The notes: generated by a model not told the origin, from the sequence alone. A stretch of DNA of 64,000 nucleotides from an uncultured Draconibacterium sp. (GCF_963675065.1 NZ_OY775905.1:694501-758500), one strand, 5' to 3'; shown: positions 35,668-45,423, numbered from the stretch's first letter. Numbers and translations: made by a program.

Positions 35668-36681
35668 TTATTTCTTTTCTGAGTAAGGTAATTCTACTTC
35701 ATATAGTATTTCCCCATCTATTCTTCTTAGCCAGGTAGTAAAAGTTCTTTTGTTCTCCTTCAGAAGAATGATCCGGGCTCCGTTAAGCGGAAGATCACAA
35801 TAAGAATTACCACCAGAAAAGTATCCATAGCACAAAGCAATTTGAAATAATTGCGCTACGTAGTTATTATTATGGTCATGCCCCACAAAAGAACCTAAAA
35901 CATTTCCCTGAAGTACCATTTCCGAAAACATACCTGTGTTAATTTTTGGCGAACATTCATCTTCCATTCGTACTCCATTTCTAAATTCTCCGTGATCAAA
36001 CGCTTGTTTATATTCGGGAAGTGGAATATGAAAGAATAGTAAAGATTGAGCGTTTTGATTTTTCGTTAACCACGATTGATTCGTTCGTGCAAACCACCTA
36101 ATCTGAGATTGATCAAACCATGCATAGCCATCCACCCCTTTATTTTTGGCTAAAGAATAGCTGCTGGAATCAAGGCAATAGATAAGTTTTTCAACAATTT
36201 CGTTTTGGTTATAAATGGGTAATACATAGTTTCCTATACCTTTAACTTCATCACCTCCTTCATCAGAAATAACACAATACGGACGTTTAGAAAGGTATTT
36301 TAATAATTCCTTCCTTGAGATTTGTGCTTCATCATCATGATTTCCAAAAGTGACAGCATATGGAGTTTTGTATTGAATTAATACTTCTGTTAGTAATTCC
36401 CAACTTGCTAATGTTGGCCAATTATCTCCACTCCCTGTTACAATATCACCTGTTAGAATAACTAAATCAGGTTTTTCGGCATCCATTATGGTTTTGATAT
36501 TTTCAAGTACTTCCGGTGACTTTTCCCCACCTTTATGGAAATGACAATCAGTAAACTGCACAATTTTAAACTGATTATTATTGAAGCTTAATAAATTATC
36601 CTGTGCGAAAAGATTAAATGCCGAAAGTTGCAAGCTAATAATAGCTAGTATCAGGGAATATAGAAAGTGCTTGTTTTTCAT
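35668..36681 (-). CDS. Secreted calcineurin-like metallophosphoesterase
   Basis: The 337-residue protein has a signal peptide (cleavage near FNLFAQD). The dinuclear-metal phosphoesterase motifs come in order: DCHFH (in place of the usual DxH with a hydroxyl residue), GDIVTG, GNHDD, FFHIPLPE and GHDHNNN. It most resembles the purple-acid-phosphatase-like group of exported phosphodiesterases or phosphomonoesterases. Substrate is not predictable. It has its own -7 box on the minus strand and no obvious operon partner. All metal-ligand motifs are present, so activity is likely. Confidence 0.9.
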   Translation of the reverse strand: MKNKHFLYSLILAIISLQLSAFNLFAQDNLLSFNNNQFKIVQFTDCHFHKGGEKSPEVLENIKTIMDAEKPDLVILTGDIVTGSGDNWPTLASWELLTEVLIQYKTPYAVTFGNHDDEAQISRKELLKYLSKRPYCVISDEGGDEVKGIGNYVLPIYNQNEIVEKLIYCLDSSSYSLAKNKGVDGYAWFDQSQIRWFARTNQSWLTKNQNAQSLLFFHIPLPEYKQAFDHGEFRNGVRMEDECSPKINTGMFSEMVLQGNVLGSFVGHDHNNNYVAQLFQIALCYGYFSGGNSYCDLPLNGARIILLKENKRTFTTWLRRIDGEILYEVELPYSEKK

Positions 36682-36697
36682 AGTATCATGTATATAT

Positions 36698-36705
36698 CAA
36701 ATGTA
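36698..36705 (-). promoter_or_regulatory. -7 box of the metallophosphoesterase gene
   Basis: The minus strand reads TACATTTG, an exact TAnnTTTG match, 16 bases before the ATG at 36681. A -33 element is not clear. Confidence 0.5.
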
Positions 36706-36749
36706 ATGATTTTGTATTGAGAATGTTCATTTAAAAAATTTTATCAAAA

Positions 36750-37208
36750 TCACACAGATGTTTCAACAATTCTGTCAATCTTTATTTTTATTACCGAGTA
36801 TCCAATGAAGTATACCATTATTGAAAACAGCAGTCCTGTAATAATTGATAGCACAATTCCAGAATCGATAAATCCAACTATTAGTCCAATAATTAATCCT
36901 ACCATAATTGAAAGGAACAATAAAATGTCAAGCTTAACTTCCCAAAATATTTGAATTTTATTTGAACCATTCTTTTCAATTCGAACAAATCCTTCTCTTA
37001 ATATTTTTAGAGCCTCTCTCTTATTCTCTCCTGAATGTGTCGTATTTCTAACGGTTCTTTCAAATTCAATTGTGTTAATTTTTACTTCGGACCTGGCTTC
37101 GAGTTCCTTTAGTTTCCACTGAATCTTTTTCATAAAAGATTCAATATATAAGTCAGCATTTCCCGGAATCCTTTTTTCTATTGTATTTGAATATAGGAGT
37201 AGTTTCAT
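36750..37208 (-). CDS. Hypothetical protein with C-terminal membrane hairpin
   Basis: I do not recognise this 152-residue protein. Residues 1-88 are soluble and charged (LYIESFMKKIQWKLKELEARS, GFVRIEKNGSNKIQIFWEVK). Two TM helices follow (about 93-112 and 116-138), and the C-terminus is short and basic (KIKIDRIVETSV). It could be a small membrane-anchored regulator or a sensory fragment. The base composition is more AT-rich than the flanking genes, as is the metallophosphoesterase gene beside it, hinting that the pair may have been acquired together. Confidence 0.65.
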   Translation of the reverse strand: MKLLLYSNTIEKRIPGNADLYIESFMKKIQWKLKELEARSEVKINTIEFERTVRNTTHSGENKREALKILREGFVRIEKNGSNKIQIFWEVKLDILLFLSIMVGLIIGLIVGFIDSGIVLSIITGLLFSIMVYFIGYSVIKIKIDRIVETSV

Positions 37209-37656
37209 AAATTGTTTTTTCAGTTTGAGAAGTAATAGAGGCCATTATCGATAGAGTATTTCAATATGCCCAATAACGTATGTATAAGCCAACTTTTTGT
37301 ATAAATGTTATAGCAGAGTGAGCATTCAATGGTTATGGTTATTATTGTGGTTTAAAGTTAGCATAATAAAAAAATAAAACAATTCAGATCAGTTTCCGCT
37401 ACCTCGGTGCAATAACAAAAAACAAATGCCCGCTGAGCAGCGCCACCGGCCCTCCGGCAGGGATTGCAGCGGTAGCTTGCCGCAGCTTTTGCTTTGTGAC
37501 ACCCGGCTATTGGGAGCGACCAAAGGGAGCTACGCAACAGCCTGTGGTGGAACAAGCAAGGGCTGTGGCAACTTTAGCGGAAAGCCCGGCTGCCGGCAAA
37601 GTGGTTATTGGTCACTGGACATTAGTCATTAGTCACTGGGCAATATGAAAGGATTT
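37209..37656. other. Intergenic region with GC-rich foldable element
   Basis: About 170 AT-rich bases are followed by a distinctly GC-rich foldable stretch (37430-37600) and a degenerate run of GTCATTAGTCACTGG-like words (37608-37639). I see no supportable gene. The short open frames here depend on the repeat structure and lack ribosome-binding sites. Confidence 0.6.
37454..37596 (+). ncRNA. Candidate structured intergenic RNA or repeat element
   Basis: A closing stem CCGGCAG (37454-37460) / CTGCCGG (37590-37596) encloses GGATTGCAGCGG on the left and TTTAGCGGAAAGCCCGG on the right. Inner hairpins include GCGG...CCGC near 37469 and ACAGCC/GGCTGT near 37540-37565. The composition is far more GC-rich than the surroundings. 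I recall similar GGATTGNAGCGG ... AGCGGAAAGC elements as common intergenic sequences in Bacteroidota, but I cannot name an Rfam family with certainty. Orientation is chosen by those words only. Confidence 0.4.
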
Positions 37657-38841
37657 TTAGGATTCTTGCGTATTTCTTTTCACATGTACTGTGGCAAAAA
37701 TAATAATCATCATGAGCAGGGCCATAACTGCCCCCGACAGGAAACTGGCCTCTAAACCGCCAATTGCATAAAACACACCTACCATTAGCGGCCCAAAGGT
37801 TTGTCCGCCGCGCAGCACCATGGAATTTAGCGACATAAAAGCCGCGCGCTCGTTAATAGCTGCATAGCCAACCAGCATATTCTGAATGGACGGAATGGTT
37901 ATGCCATGGCCAAAACCAAAAACGATTACGGCCACACCCAACATCAAATAACTGTTGGCATCAATCAATAACAACGAAGCCAGCATATAAAACACACAAC
38001 CAATTATCAGCTGCCGTTTTTGCCCCAGCAAACGATTAAGGCGTGCCAGTTGCGAACTCATAATTGCTGTGGTTATTGACATGAGCGACATCATTAGTCC
38101 AATTCGTGAGGAATCGGCGCCGAGGCGGTGTTCCATCATTAATGGAAAATAGGTGAGGTAGGTACCGTAAAGTATAAGGAAAAGGATAAAGTTAACGGCG
38201 AAAAGCCCCCAAACGGTGCGTTGGTTTATCGTCTTCCACACACGACTAAAATAGGACCGGAGGTGTGCTTTATTCTTTGGCTCGGGATTATTCAGCCCTT
38301 TCATTACCCAAATACCCAGCGGAATGGCCAGAATGGGCAAAGCAAAAATATACTGCCAGCCAAAGATGGCAATTACACCTCCAAGGGCCGGGTACGACGC
38401 GGTGGCGATGCTCAACACACTGGCATTGTAGCCCATAACGGCGGTACGTTTCTTCCCCTCGAAAAGATCGCCAACAAGCGTAATATTCATACTCGACAGT
38501 GAACTGGCACCAATTCCCTGAATAAAACGGAGCGCCAGAAGCCAGTAGAATCCGGGTGCAAACATACAGGCAAATCCTGCAAATCCGAAAATAAACAAGG
38601 AGGGCACCAACACCACTTTCCGGCCATAACGATCGGCTAAAATTCCGGTAAATGGCGTAAGAAAAATACCGGGCAGCGTAAAGGAAACAATAAGCCAGCC
38701 TACCTGTTGCGGACTAATATCGAAATAGCGGATAATATCGGGGAAAGCAGGTGTAATGCTTGCCACACCCATCATGGCAATTAGCGTTACCCCAAAAATG
38801 AAATAAAGATTTTTATTGTGAAAAACAGATTTCTCAGCCAT
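37657..38841 (-). CDS. MFS transporter (DHA1-like)
   Basis: The 394-residue protein has twelve predicted TM helices and the major facilitator signature between TM2 and TM3 (GILADRYGRKVVLVPSL), with PGFYWLLALRFIQGIG in TM4. The layout is that of DHA1 drug/metabolite exporters. The cargo is not predictable. It ends close to the GC-rich intergenic element, and the next minus-strand gene upstream is 142 bases away, so it is probably a single-gene unit. Confidence 0.9.
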   Translation of the reverse strand: MAEKSVFHNKNLYFIFGVTLIAMMGVASITPAFPDIIRYFDISPQQVGWLIVSFTLPGIFLTPFTGILADRYGRKVVLVPSLFIFGFAGFACMFAPGFYWLLALRFIQGIGASSLSSMNITLVGDLFEGKKRTAVMGYNASVLSIATASYPALGGVIAIFGWQYIFALPILAIPLGIWVMKGLNNPEPKNKAHLRSYFSRVWKTINQRTVWGLFAVNFILFLILYGTYLTYFPLMMEHRLGADSSRIGLMMSLMSITTAIMSSQLARLNRLLGQKRQLIIGCVFYMLASLLLIDANSYLMLGVAVIVFGFGHGITIPSIQNMLVGYAAINERAAFMSLNSMVLRGGQTFGPLMVGVFYAIGGLEASFLSGAVMALLMMIIIFATVHVKRNTQES

Positions 38842-38983
38842 AGTAACTCGATTGGTTGATGCTAAAAATAGTAAAAATGCATGGCTTGATTGTGAGCTGC
38901 GATGAATATCCGGGATACGGACTTCACATCAGACAAACATTACATTACTGGGGCAATAGGTAATATCTGGAATATTACACGGA

Positions 38984-39991
38984 TTATATTTCCTCAAATC
39001 CAATTAACTTTTGTAGTTTCTCGTCCCATAAACGTAAGCGCATGGTGCGCAGACTTGCACGAAAAGTAACCGGTTTTACCGCTCTGAAAATTTTATTCTC
39101 GGCATAAACTTTTGGCAAATTGTAGTTGGGTATGCGGGCATTAATATGGTGGATGTGATGAAATCCGATGTTACCGGAAAACCATTGAAGTAGCTTGGGA
39201 AACTTGACAAACGAACTGCCTTCGAGTGCCAGTTTTGTGTAGGTCCAATCGTTGCTTCTCACCCACGACACATCCTCGTACTGATGTTGCAGATAAAACA
39301 ACCACAATCCTGCCATGCCAGCCAGATATATTATTATCAGCTGAAGAATAAGATAGGTAAAAAAGCCAATAGCAAAACTCATTACAACAAACAAGAGTAC
39401 CAAGGCTATATTGGTTACATAAACATTGTTTTTCTGTTTTTGCGTCATCCAGTCTTTAGTAAATCGGTTTTGAATAAGAAATACATAGAGCGAGCCAATG
39501 CCAAACATCGTAATCGGGTGCCTGTACAAGCGGTAATATAGCCGCTTCTTTTTCGAACTGGCCAGGTACTCTTCCTTTGTCATGGTCCACACATCGCCAA
39601 CACCACGTTTATCGAGATTACCAACTGTAGCGTGATGTTTCATGTGCATACTGTGCCATTTATCGTAGGGCGTAAAAGCCAAAATTCCGAATAACATTCC
39701 TACATACCGGTTGGCTTTTTGTGATTTAAAAAACGAGCCATGCCCGCAATCGTGAAAAATAATAAACAGACGAACCAGCAACCCGGCTGCAATAATCAGC
39801 AGCGGTGCGGTGAGCCATAACGAAACCGACAAACTATAAACCAACAATACCCATACCCCAACATACGGAATAAAGGTGTTAATAATCTGCCATACACTTT
39901 TTAAGGAATCAGGTTTTTGATAAGAAGCCGAATTTTTTATAAAACTTTGCCATGGATTGGTTGGGGTTGTTTCTTTCTGCCGGGTATTCAT
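38984..39991 (-). CDS. Membrane fatty acid desaturase
   Basis: The 335-residue membrane protein introduces a double bond into acyl chains using a di-iron centre. The three His boxes are intact: HDCGHGSFF, HSMHMKHHA and HHIHHINARIPNYNL. About four to six TM helices lie between them. The sequence resembles DesA/omega-type acyl-lipid desaturases, which need molecular oxygen and an electron donor. Its presence implies at least occasional exposure to oxygen. It is a single gene, with no ferredoxin or regulator next to it. Confidence 0.92.
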   Translation of the reverse strand: MNTRQKETTPTNPWQSFIKNSASYQKPDSLKSVWQIINTFIPYVGVWVLLVYSLSVSLWLTAPLLIIAAGLLVRLFIIFHDCGHGSFFKSQKANRYVGMLFGILAFTPYDKWHSMHMKHHATVGNLDKRGVGDVWTMTKEEYLASSKKKRLYYRLYRHPITMFGIGSLYVFLIQNRFTKDWMTQKQKNNVYVTNIALVLLFVVMSFAIGFFTYLILQLIIIYLAGMAGLWLFYLQHQYEDVSWVRSNDWTYTKLALEGSSFVKFPKLLQWFSGNIGFHHIHHINARIPNYNLPKVYAENKIFRAVKPVTFRASLRTMRLRLWDEKLQKLIGFEEI

Positions 39992-40076
39992 TGATATATT
40001 CTCCCATTGTTTATGTTCTGTTCATTTAAACGAAAAACAGATGGTAGATGTTCGGCAAATTTTCCACAAAATAAAA

Positions 40077-40108
40077 AGCGAGAACCTGATTCGAGTCAGA
40101 CTCCCGCT
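40077..40108 (-). terminator. Terminator of the S9 peptidase gene
   Basis: On the minus strand AGCGGGAGTCTGA pairs with TCAGGTTCTCGCT, with wobble pairs, and is followed by TTTTTATTTTG. It lies just after the stop at 40118. Confidence 0.75.
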
Positions 40109-40117
40109 ATAATCGTG

Positions 40118-42499
40118 CTATTTTAAATTCTCTTCAAACAGTTTAAAAATACGTTTGTATTCGTCGGTCCAGCTGCTGGGCTCAACAAAACCATGAGCTT
40201 CCACAGGGAAAACCGCCAGTTCCCAGTTTTCTTTGCCCAATTCAATAAGGCGCTGAGTCAGGCGAACAATATCCTGAAACTGCACATTATCATCCACCAT
40301 TCCGTGGCACATTAACAAGTTGCCTTGCAGTCCTTCGGCAAAATTTATAGGTGAACTTTTTGCGTAAGCAATGCTATCCTGCACCGGTGTATTCAGAATA
40401 TTAGCAGTATAACCGTGGTTGTAATGCGCCCAGTCGGTAACCGAACGCAAAGCAGCTCCGGCGGCAAAAGTTTCCGGCTCGTTAAACATGGCCATTAGTG
40501 TAATAAAACCACCATACGATCCGCCGTATAGTCCAATTCGTTCCGGCGAAACATCGTATTTATCCACTAACAATTTTGCGCCATCTACCTGATCCGACAG
40601 ATCGAGGCCACCCATCCAGCGGTAAATTCCGGTGCGCCAGTCGCGGCCATAACCGGCACTGCCACGATAATCGATATCCAGCACCGTATAACCGTTATCC
40701 ACTAAAATATTATGGAATTGATATTCGCGAAAATAGCTGCTCCACCATTTGTGTGCATTTTGCAGATAACCGGCACCATGTACAAAAATCACTGCGGGGC
40801 CGTTTTGCTCGGGCGACTCTGGTCGATACAAACGAGCGTGCACTTCGGCACCATCTTGAGCATTAAAAGTGATGTATTCGGGCATTCGCCAATTGTATTC
40901 GTTAAAAGCTTCGGTGGTTGAGTGCGTTAACTGTTCGGCTTCTGCACCGGCTTCATTTTCCTGCAAATACAGTTCCCAGGGTTTGTTGCCCTCGGAATGG
41001 CGAATGGCCAAATATTTCTCATCAGGCGAAAGCGTTACTTCATTTCCGCCTTCCATTGAAGTGATCTGCGTGAGTTTCCCTCCCCAAACCGGCATTTTGT
41101 AAAAGTGTGTCACTCCCGGATGCTGTTTATTTGCGATGAAATAGAAACTTTTTTTATCGTTTGAGATGGATGCTTCCGAAACTTCAAACTCGCCTTTGGT
41201 AAGCGTTGTTTTCTTTTTGGTTTTGATATTTACAGCGTACAAATGCGAGTAGCCCGACTCCTCGGAATGAAACCAAACCGACTCGCCATCAGGCATCCAG
41301 CCAATGCTTCCTGTTGACATACCCCAGCCGCCAATTCCGGGGCCACCTATCCATGCCTCATCGCGCTGACGATCCAGCAATTCCAAATCGCCTGTTTCAG
41401 GGTCGAGTAGCAAGATCCAGCGGTCTTTATTGTCTTGCGACAACGCTACTACTACAGCCATATCTTCTGTTTCATTCCAAAGCGGCCCCAACAAATTTAC
41501 ATCACGATCTTTTACTTCTTCATCTTCTTTTGGCATACGTTCCGGGTAATCACTCAGGTAATCAGGTAAATCTTTCAGACCGGGAATTTGTGTTCTATCA
41601 ATCGTTACCAGCTTGTTGTTTTTTACATCAAAAATTCCCATTTCAACCGACGCCTGCGGACTTCCCACTTTTGCACGCGCATTCCGTTCTTCGGTATAAC
41701 CCGACTCTGTAACATGATGCGTTACCGAAGTAGCTTTTGCATTCGATGCCCTTTCGTACAAACTGTAAATAATGTAGTCGCCTGTCGGGCTCAACGAAAT
41801 ATTGTTTAGAAACTTGCTACCGGTGTATATTTTTAATGGCTCGTCTTCCTTCTCTGTCTTCTCGCGGTTTTCGCGTGCTTTATTTTTTGCCTCACGTTCC
41901 TGCAAAACCACAAACAATTCCTTTTGTTGCTGCTCCAGCCACTTGGCTTGTTCCGACGAAGGTTTGTCCTTTTTTTCGTTCCCCGAAACAAAGTTGGTCA
42001 GCTGCGTAATCAGCCCGGTTTTCGGATCGATGGTGAACAGGTTATTGTCTTTTGTGAAAGCTATTTTCGAATCGCCTAAAACAAATTCGGGCGACGAAGC
42101 ACGCTCCAGCCAGTCTGTTAGCTGTTTCTCTTTTCCGCTTCTACAATCCAGCAGAAAGAGGTTGCCTTTTCGGGTATATACTTTTTTTGATTTATCGCTG
42201 TTGTAATCGCCACGACGGCCGGACAGTGTCTTCTTTTCATCCAAACTTACTTTCTCAATTTCTTTGGTCGACAGATCGTAAGCGTACAAAGACCCGAGCG
42301 TGTCTTGCTCCGGATTCCACTGAAAGTAGATTTTTGCGCCATCTTCGCTCCAGCTGATATCGCTTGGCGAAGTACCGATCCATTTGGCGGGATCCTGCAT
42401 TATAGTTTTAATGGAAAGCGGACTTTTATTGAGTTGGCTAACCTGACTAAATGCTGAAAAAGTAAACAGAATAAAAAATGCAAGAATAAAATGTCTCAT
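40118..42499 (-). CDS. S9-family (DPP IV-like) secreted peptidase
   Basis: The 793-residue protein has a signal peptide (MRHFILAFFILFTFSAFSQV). An eight-bladed WD-like propeller with many W-x-D and GDYIIYS segments fills residues ~30-520. The alpha/beta-hydrolase catalytic domain (about 545-793) has nucleophile S661 in GLYGGSYGGF, the Asp region MCHGMVDDNVQFQD and the His in FPVEAHGFVEP. It should cleave short peptides with Pro or Ala near the N-terminus in the periplasm. Residues ~180-230 contain a Lys/Glu-rich insertion (KDKPSSEQAKWLEQQQK). It is a single-gene unit with a terminator. Confidence 0.93.
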   Translation of the reverse strand: MRHFILAFFILFTFSAFSQVSQLNKSPLSIKTIMQDPAKWIGTSPSDISWSEDGAKIYFQWNPEQDTLGSLYAYDLSTKEIEKVSLDEKKTLSGRRGDYNSDKSKKVYTRKGNLFLLDCRSGKEKQLTDWLERASSPEFVLGDSKIAFTKDNNLFTIDPKTGLITQLTNFVSGNEKKDKPSSEQAKWLEQQQKELFVVLQEREAKNKARENREKTEKEDEPLKIYTGSKFLNNISLSPTGDYIIYSLYERASNAKATSVTHHVTESGYTEERNARAKVGSPQASVEMGIFDVKNNKLVTIDRTQIPGLKDLPDYLSDYPERMPKEDEEVKDRDVNLLGPLWNETEDMAVVVALSQDNKDRWILLLDPETGDLELLDRQRDEAWIGGPGIGGWGMSTGSIGWMPDGESVWFHSEESGYSHLYAVNIKTKKKTTLTKGEFEVSEASISNDKKSFYFIANKQHPGVTHFYKMPVWGGKLTQITSMEGGNEVTLSPDEKYLAIRHSEGNKPWELYLQENEAGAEAEQLTHSTTEAFNEYNWRMPEYITFNAQDGAEVHARLYRPESPEQNGPAVIFVHGAGYLQNAHKWWSSYFREYQFHNILVDNGYTVLDIDYRGSAGYGRDWRTGIYRWMGGLDLSDQVDGAKLLVDKYDVSPERIGLYGGSYGGFITLMAMFNEPETFAAGAALRSVTDWAHYNHGYTANILNTPVQDSIAYAKSSPINFAEGLQGNLLMCHGMVDDNVQFQDIVRLTQRLIELGKENWELAVFPVEAHGFVEPSSWTDEYKRIFKLFEENLK

Positions 42500-42576
42500 G
42501 AGTGCAGTTTCTTTTTAGTGTTTTTTTCGAAGGCATCTAAATTAACATTTTTAGTAAAATGATTTCCTATAAGAAC

Positions 42577-42609
42577 TTGTATATTGTTAATTCAAAAAAT
42601 ATAGTTTTG
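42577..42609 (+). promoter_or_regulatory. Promoter of aspartate kinase
   Basis: TTG (42577-42579) as -33 and TAGTTTTG (42602-42609) as -7 are spaced 22 bases apart. The leader to ATG 42661 is about 45 bases. Confidence 0.5.
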
Positions 42610-42660
42610 CAACGTAAAAACAGCTCGTAGCACATTGCTCAAAGCTTAAAGTCAATTTTT

Positions 42661-43911
42661 ATGAAGGTATTTAAATTTGGAGGTGCATCGGTAAAAGATG
42701 CGGCCGCCGTGAAAAATGTTTTTGAGATTATTAAGAGTGAAAGTGGAAACCTGTCCGTAGTTATTTCGGCCATGGGAAAAAGTACCGACCTGCTGGAAAC
42801 ATTGATAAAAACATACTTCAACAACGACGACGAAAGATGGAATATCTTCAATAAATTTAAAAATTACCACCTTGAAATTATTAGCGATCTGTTTGGAGAA
42901 AGAGGAATGCCGCAAGGTGTTTACGAACTGTTTACCGAACTGGAACACAAATTAAATTTGCGCCCGTCGTACGATTTTAATTTTGAGTACGACCAGATTA
43001 TTTGTTTTGGAGAGCTTATTTCTACCCGAATTGTTAGCGATTACATTACTGCCACCGGACAAAAAAATACATGGATCGACATTCGCACCTGCCTGAAAAC
43101 CGACGACACTTTTCGCGATGCCCGTGTTGATTGGGAATGGACCGGCGAACTTATCCGAAATGAATTCACCTTTTCCGATACAGGATTATACATCACCCAG
43201 GGTTTTATCGGATCAACAACCACCAACCTCACTACCACACTGGGGCGCGAGGGATCGGATTTTACGGCTGCCATTATTGGTAGCTCGTTAAAGGTTGAAA
43301 GCGTGTCGATTTGGAAAGACGTTCCCGGAGTTTTAAGTGCCGACCCTAAAAAAATGAGCGACACGATAATGATCAACGAACTGTCGTACAAAGAGGCGGT
43401 GGAGATGACACATTCGGGAGCTAAGGTGATTCACCCAAAAACCATGCAGCCACTGCACAACGAGGGGATTCCGCTGCTGGTAAAATCGTTTGTTGAGCCG
43501 CAAAATCCGGGCACTGTTATTCATAAGATCGATCATAAAATTGAGCTGCCCCCGATTTTTATTCTGAAAGAAAACCAGGTGCTGATCACTCTTTCGGCGA
43601 TGGATTTCTCGATCATCTCAATCAGCGATATTGAGCGGGTGGTAAAATTTCTGATGGAAAAATTGATAAAAGTTACCCTAATGCAACAATCGGCCATCGA
43701 CCTAAACATTGTTGCCGACGCATCGGACGAAAACCTGGTGGAGATCTTCAGCGAACTTTCAACAGATTACAATATCCGGTACAACACCGACCTCACGCTG
43801 GTAACCATCCGGCACTACACCGAAGAAGTGCTCGATTGGATGGTAAAAGAAAAGGATATTTATCTGGAACAACACAGTCGGTTAACGGCGCGGATGCTGA
43901 TTAAAGAATAA
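42661..43911 (+). CDS. lysC: Monofunctional aspartate kinase
   Basis: The 416-residue enzyme phosphorylates aspartate in the first step towards lysine, threonine and methionine. It begins with the kinase motif KFGGASVKDAAAVKNV, then GREGSDFTAAIIGSSL, WKDVPGVLSADPK and SYKEAVEMTHSGAKVIHPKT, followed by ACT regulatory domains (about 300-416). No homoserine dehydrogenase is fused. It is transcribed alone from its own promoter. Feedback control by lysine or threonine is expected from the ACT domains but not readable here. Gene symbol is by function; the organism may hold other isoforms. Confidence 0.9.
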   Translation: MKVFKFGGASVKDAAAVKNVFEIIKSESGNLSVVISAMGKSTDLLETLIKTYFNNDDERWNIFNKFKNYHLEIISDLFGERGMPQGVYELFTELEHKLNLRPSYDFNFEYDQIICFGELISTRIVSDYITATGQKNTWIDIRTCLKTDDTFRDARVDWEWTGELIRNEFTFSDTGLYITQGFIGSTTTNLTTTLGREGSDFTAAIIGSSLKVESVSIWKDVPGVLSADPKKMSDTIMINELSYKEAVEMTHSGAKVIHPKTMQPLHNEGIPLLVKSFVEPQNPGTVIHKIDHKIELPPIFILKENQVLITLSAMDFSIISISDIERVVKFLMEKLIKVTLMQQSAIDLNIVADASDENLVEIFSELSTDYNIRYNTDLTLVTIRHYTEEVLDWMVKEKDIYLEQHSRLTARMLIKE

Positions 43912-44076
43912 ATAATTCATACTACATCCCAAATTCCCGGCAACCGATATGTTTCGGTTTTGCGTAACTTCAGGAATGGCTTTTAGAAGCGAATGGACTT
44001 TAAATGTAAAGGAATCGATTTTTCTTGTAATTTTAGAAACCGATTTATTACCTATAAACAAAAATAGCTGACTAAA

Positions 44077-45390
44077 ATGAAGCAAAAAAAGACATTACCT
44101 TATATAATTGGGATTGCTGTTGTAATTATGATTGTGCTCATTGTGGGCAAAAAGCAAGGGTGGCTGGGCAGCGATGTTAGCGTAAAAGTAGCTACCGAAA
44201 CCGTTGAAAGTAAAACCATTACCGAATTCATAACTGCCAACGGAAAAATTCAACCTGAGACAGAAGTAAAGATTAGCCCTGATGTTGCCGGTGAGATCGT
44301 TGAACTGCATGTTGAAGATGGCGATCCGGTTGAGCAGGGAAAATTATTGTGTGTTATAAAACCTGAAATGTATGTTTCGGCAGTAAACCGATCGGAGGCA
44401 GCGGTAAACTCGTCGAAAGCCAGACAGGCACAGGCCGAAGCACAATTAATTGAAAGCGAACTTTCGTACAAACGCTCCAAACAATTGTATGAAAAAGGTA
44501 CCATTCCGGTTTCACAATTCGAATCGGCAGAAGCTGCATATAAAGTTGCGCAAGCCGAAGCTCGTGCCGCTCAATATTCAGTATTGAGTGCGCAGGCATC
44601 GCTTGATGAAGCCGAAGAGCAGCTGATAAAAACAAAAATTTATGCACCTATTACAGGAACCATTTCGGCATTGAATGTGGAAAAAGGCGAACGCGTGGTA
44701 GGAACCAGCATGATGGTGGGAACTGAAATGATGACAGTTGCCGACCTCAACAAAATGGAAGTACAGGTTGAAGTAAACGAAAACGATATTGTAAAGGTAA
44801 TGAAAGGCGACACAGCGCTGGTAGAAGTTGACGCCTACCTGAACCGCAAATTTAAAGGTATTGTTACCGAAATTGCCAACTCGGCCAGTGTTTCCGGAAC
44901 CAGTTCCGACCAGGTAACCAACTTCGATGTAAAAGTGCTTTTGCTAAAAGATTCGTACGAAGATCTGATCGATCCGGCGAATGGAAATCGCTACCCGTTC
45001 CGCCCGGGAATGTCAGCTACGGTTGATATACTTACCGAAACCCGCGAGAATGTAATTTCAGTACCAATTTCGGCAGTTACAACACGGATTAAAAAAGAAG
45101 ACGGTGGCACCAAAGAAGTTGATACTGATTCGGAAAATACTTCCGACGATGAAAACGTTACCCAGCGTGACGAGAAACAGGAAGTGGTTTTTGTATATAC
45201 CGATGGCCGCGTAATGAAAACCGAAGTGGAAACCGGAATTCAGGATAACAACAGCATCGAAATACTGAAAGGAATTAAAGTTGGCGACGAGGTAGTTACC
45301 GCGCCTTACACCATTATCAATCGCACGTTAAAAGATAGCATGCAGGTAAAAAAGGTTGATGAGGAAGATTTGTTTACTTCTGAGGATTAA
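44077..45390 (+). CDS. MacA-like/RND periplasmic adaptor
   Basis: The 437-residue protein has an N-terminal TM anchor (residues ~7-22; YIIGIAVVIMIVLIVG). A barrel-sandwich domain with GEIVELHVEDGDPVEQGKLL follows. Then come a long coiled-coil hairpin (about 105-185), the second lipoyl half (TKIYAPITGTISALNVEKGERVV), a beta-barrel domain and an acidic linker (about 345-370; KEVDTDSENTSDDENV). It is the adaptor of an ABC- or RND-type exporter. The downstream terminator and the unrelated two-component genes show that no pump is co-transcribed, so it is an orphan adaptor like the one at 19-20 kb. Confidence 0.88.
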   Translation: MKQKKTLPYIIGIAVVIMIVLIVGKKQGWLGSDVSVKVATETVESKTITEFITANGKIQPETEVKISPDVAGEIVELHVEDGDPVEQGKLLCVIKPEMYVSAVNRSEAAVNSSKARQAQAEAQLIESELSYKRSKQLYEKGTIPVSQFESAEAAYKVAQAEARAAQYSVLSAQASLDEAEEQLIKTKIYAPITGTISALNVEKGERVVGTSMMVGTEMMTVADLNKMEVQVEVNENDIVKVMKGDTALVEVDAYLNRKFKGIVTEIANSASVSGTSSDQVTNFDVKVLLLKDSYEDLIDPANGNRYPFRPGMSATVDILTETRENVISVPISAVTTRIKKEDGGTKEVDTDSENTSDDENVTQRDEKQEVVFVYTDGRVMKTEVETGIQDNNSIEILKGIKVGDEVVTAPYTIINRTLKDSMQVKKVDEEDLFTSED

Positions 45391-45423
45391 ACATCTGACA
45401 ATTGAATTTTAATAAATAGATTC

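Noticed and set aside
35469..35738. 89-residue plus-strand frame overlapping the metallophosphoesterase stop
   Set aside because: It lies in intergenic sequence, overlaps a solid gene on the other strand and shows no recognisable domain.
37426..37632. 68-residue plus-strand frame (and an overlapping minus-strand frame) in the GC-rich element
   Set aside because: The frames are open only because the structured element has few stop codons; there is no promoter or start context.
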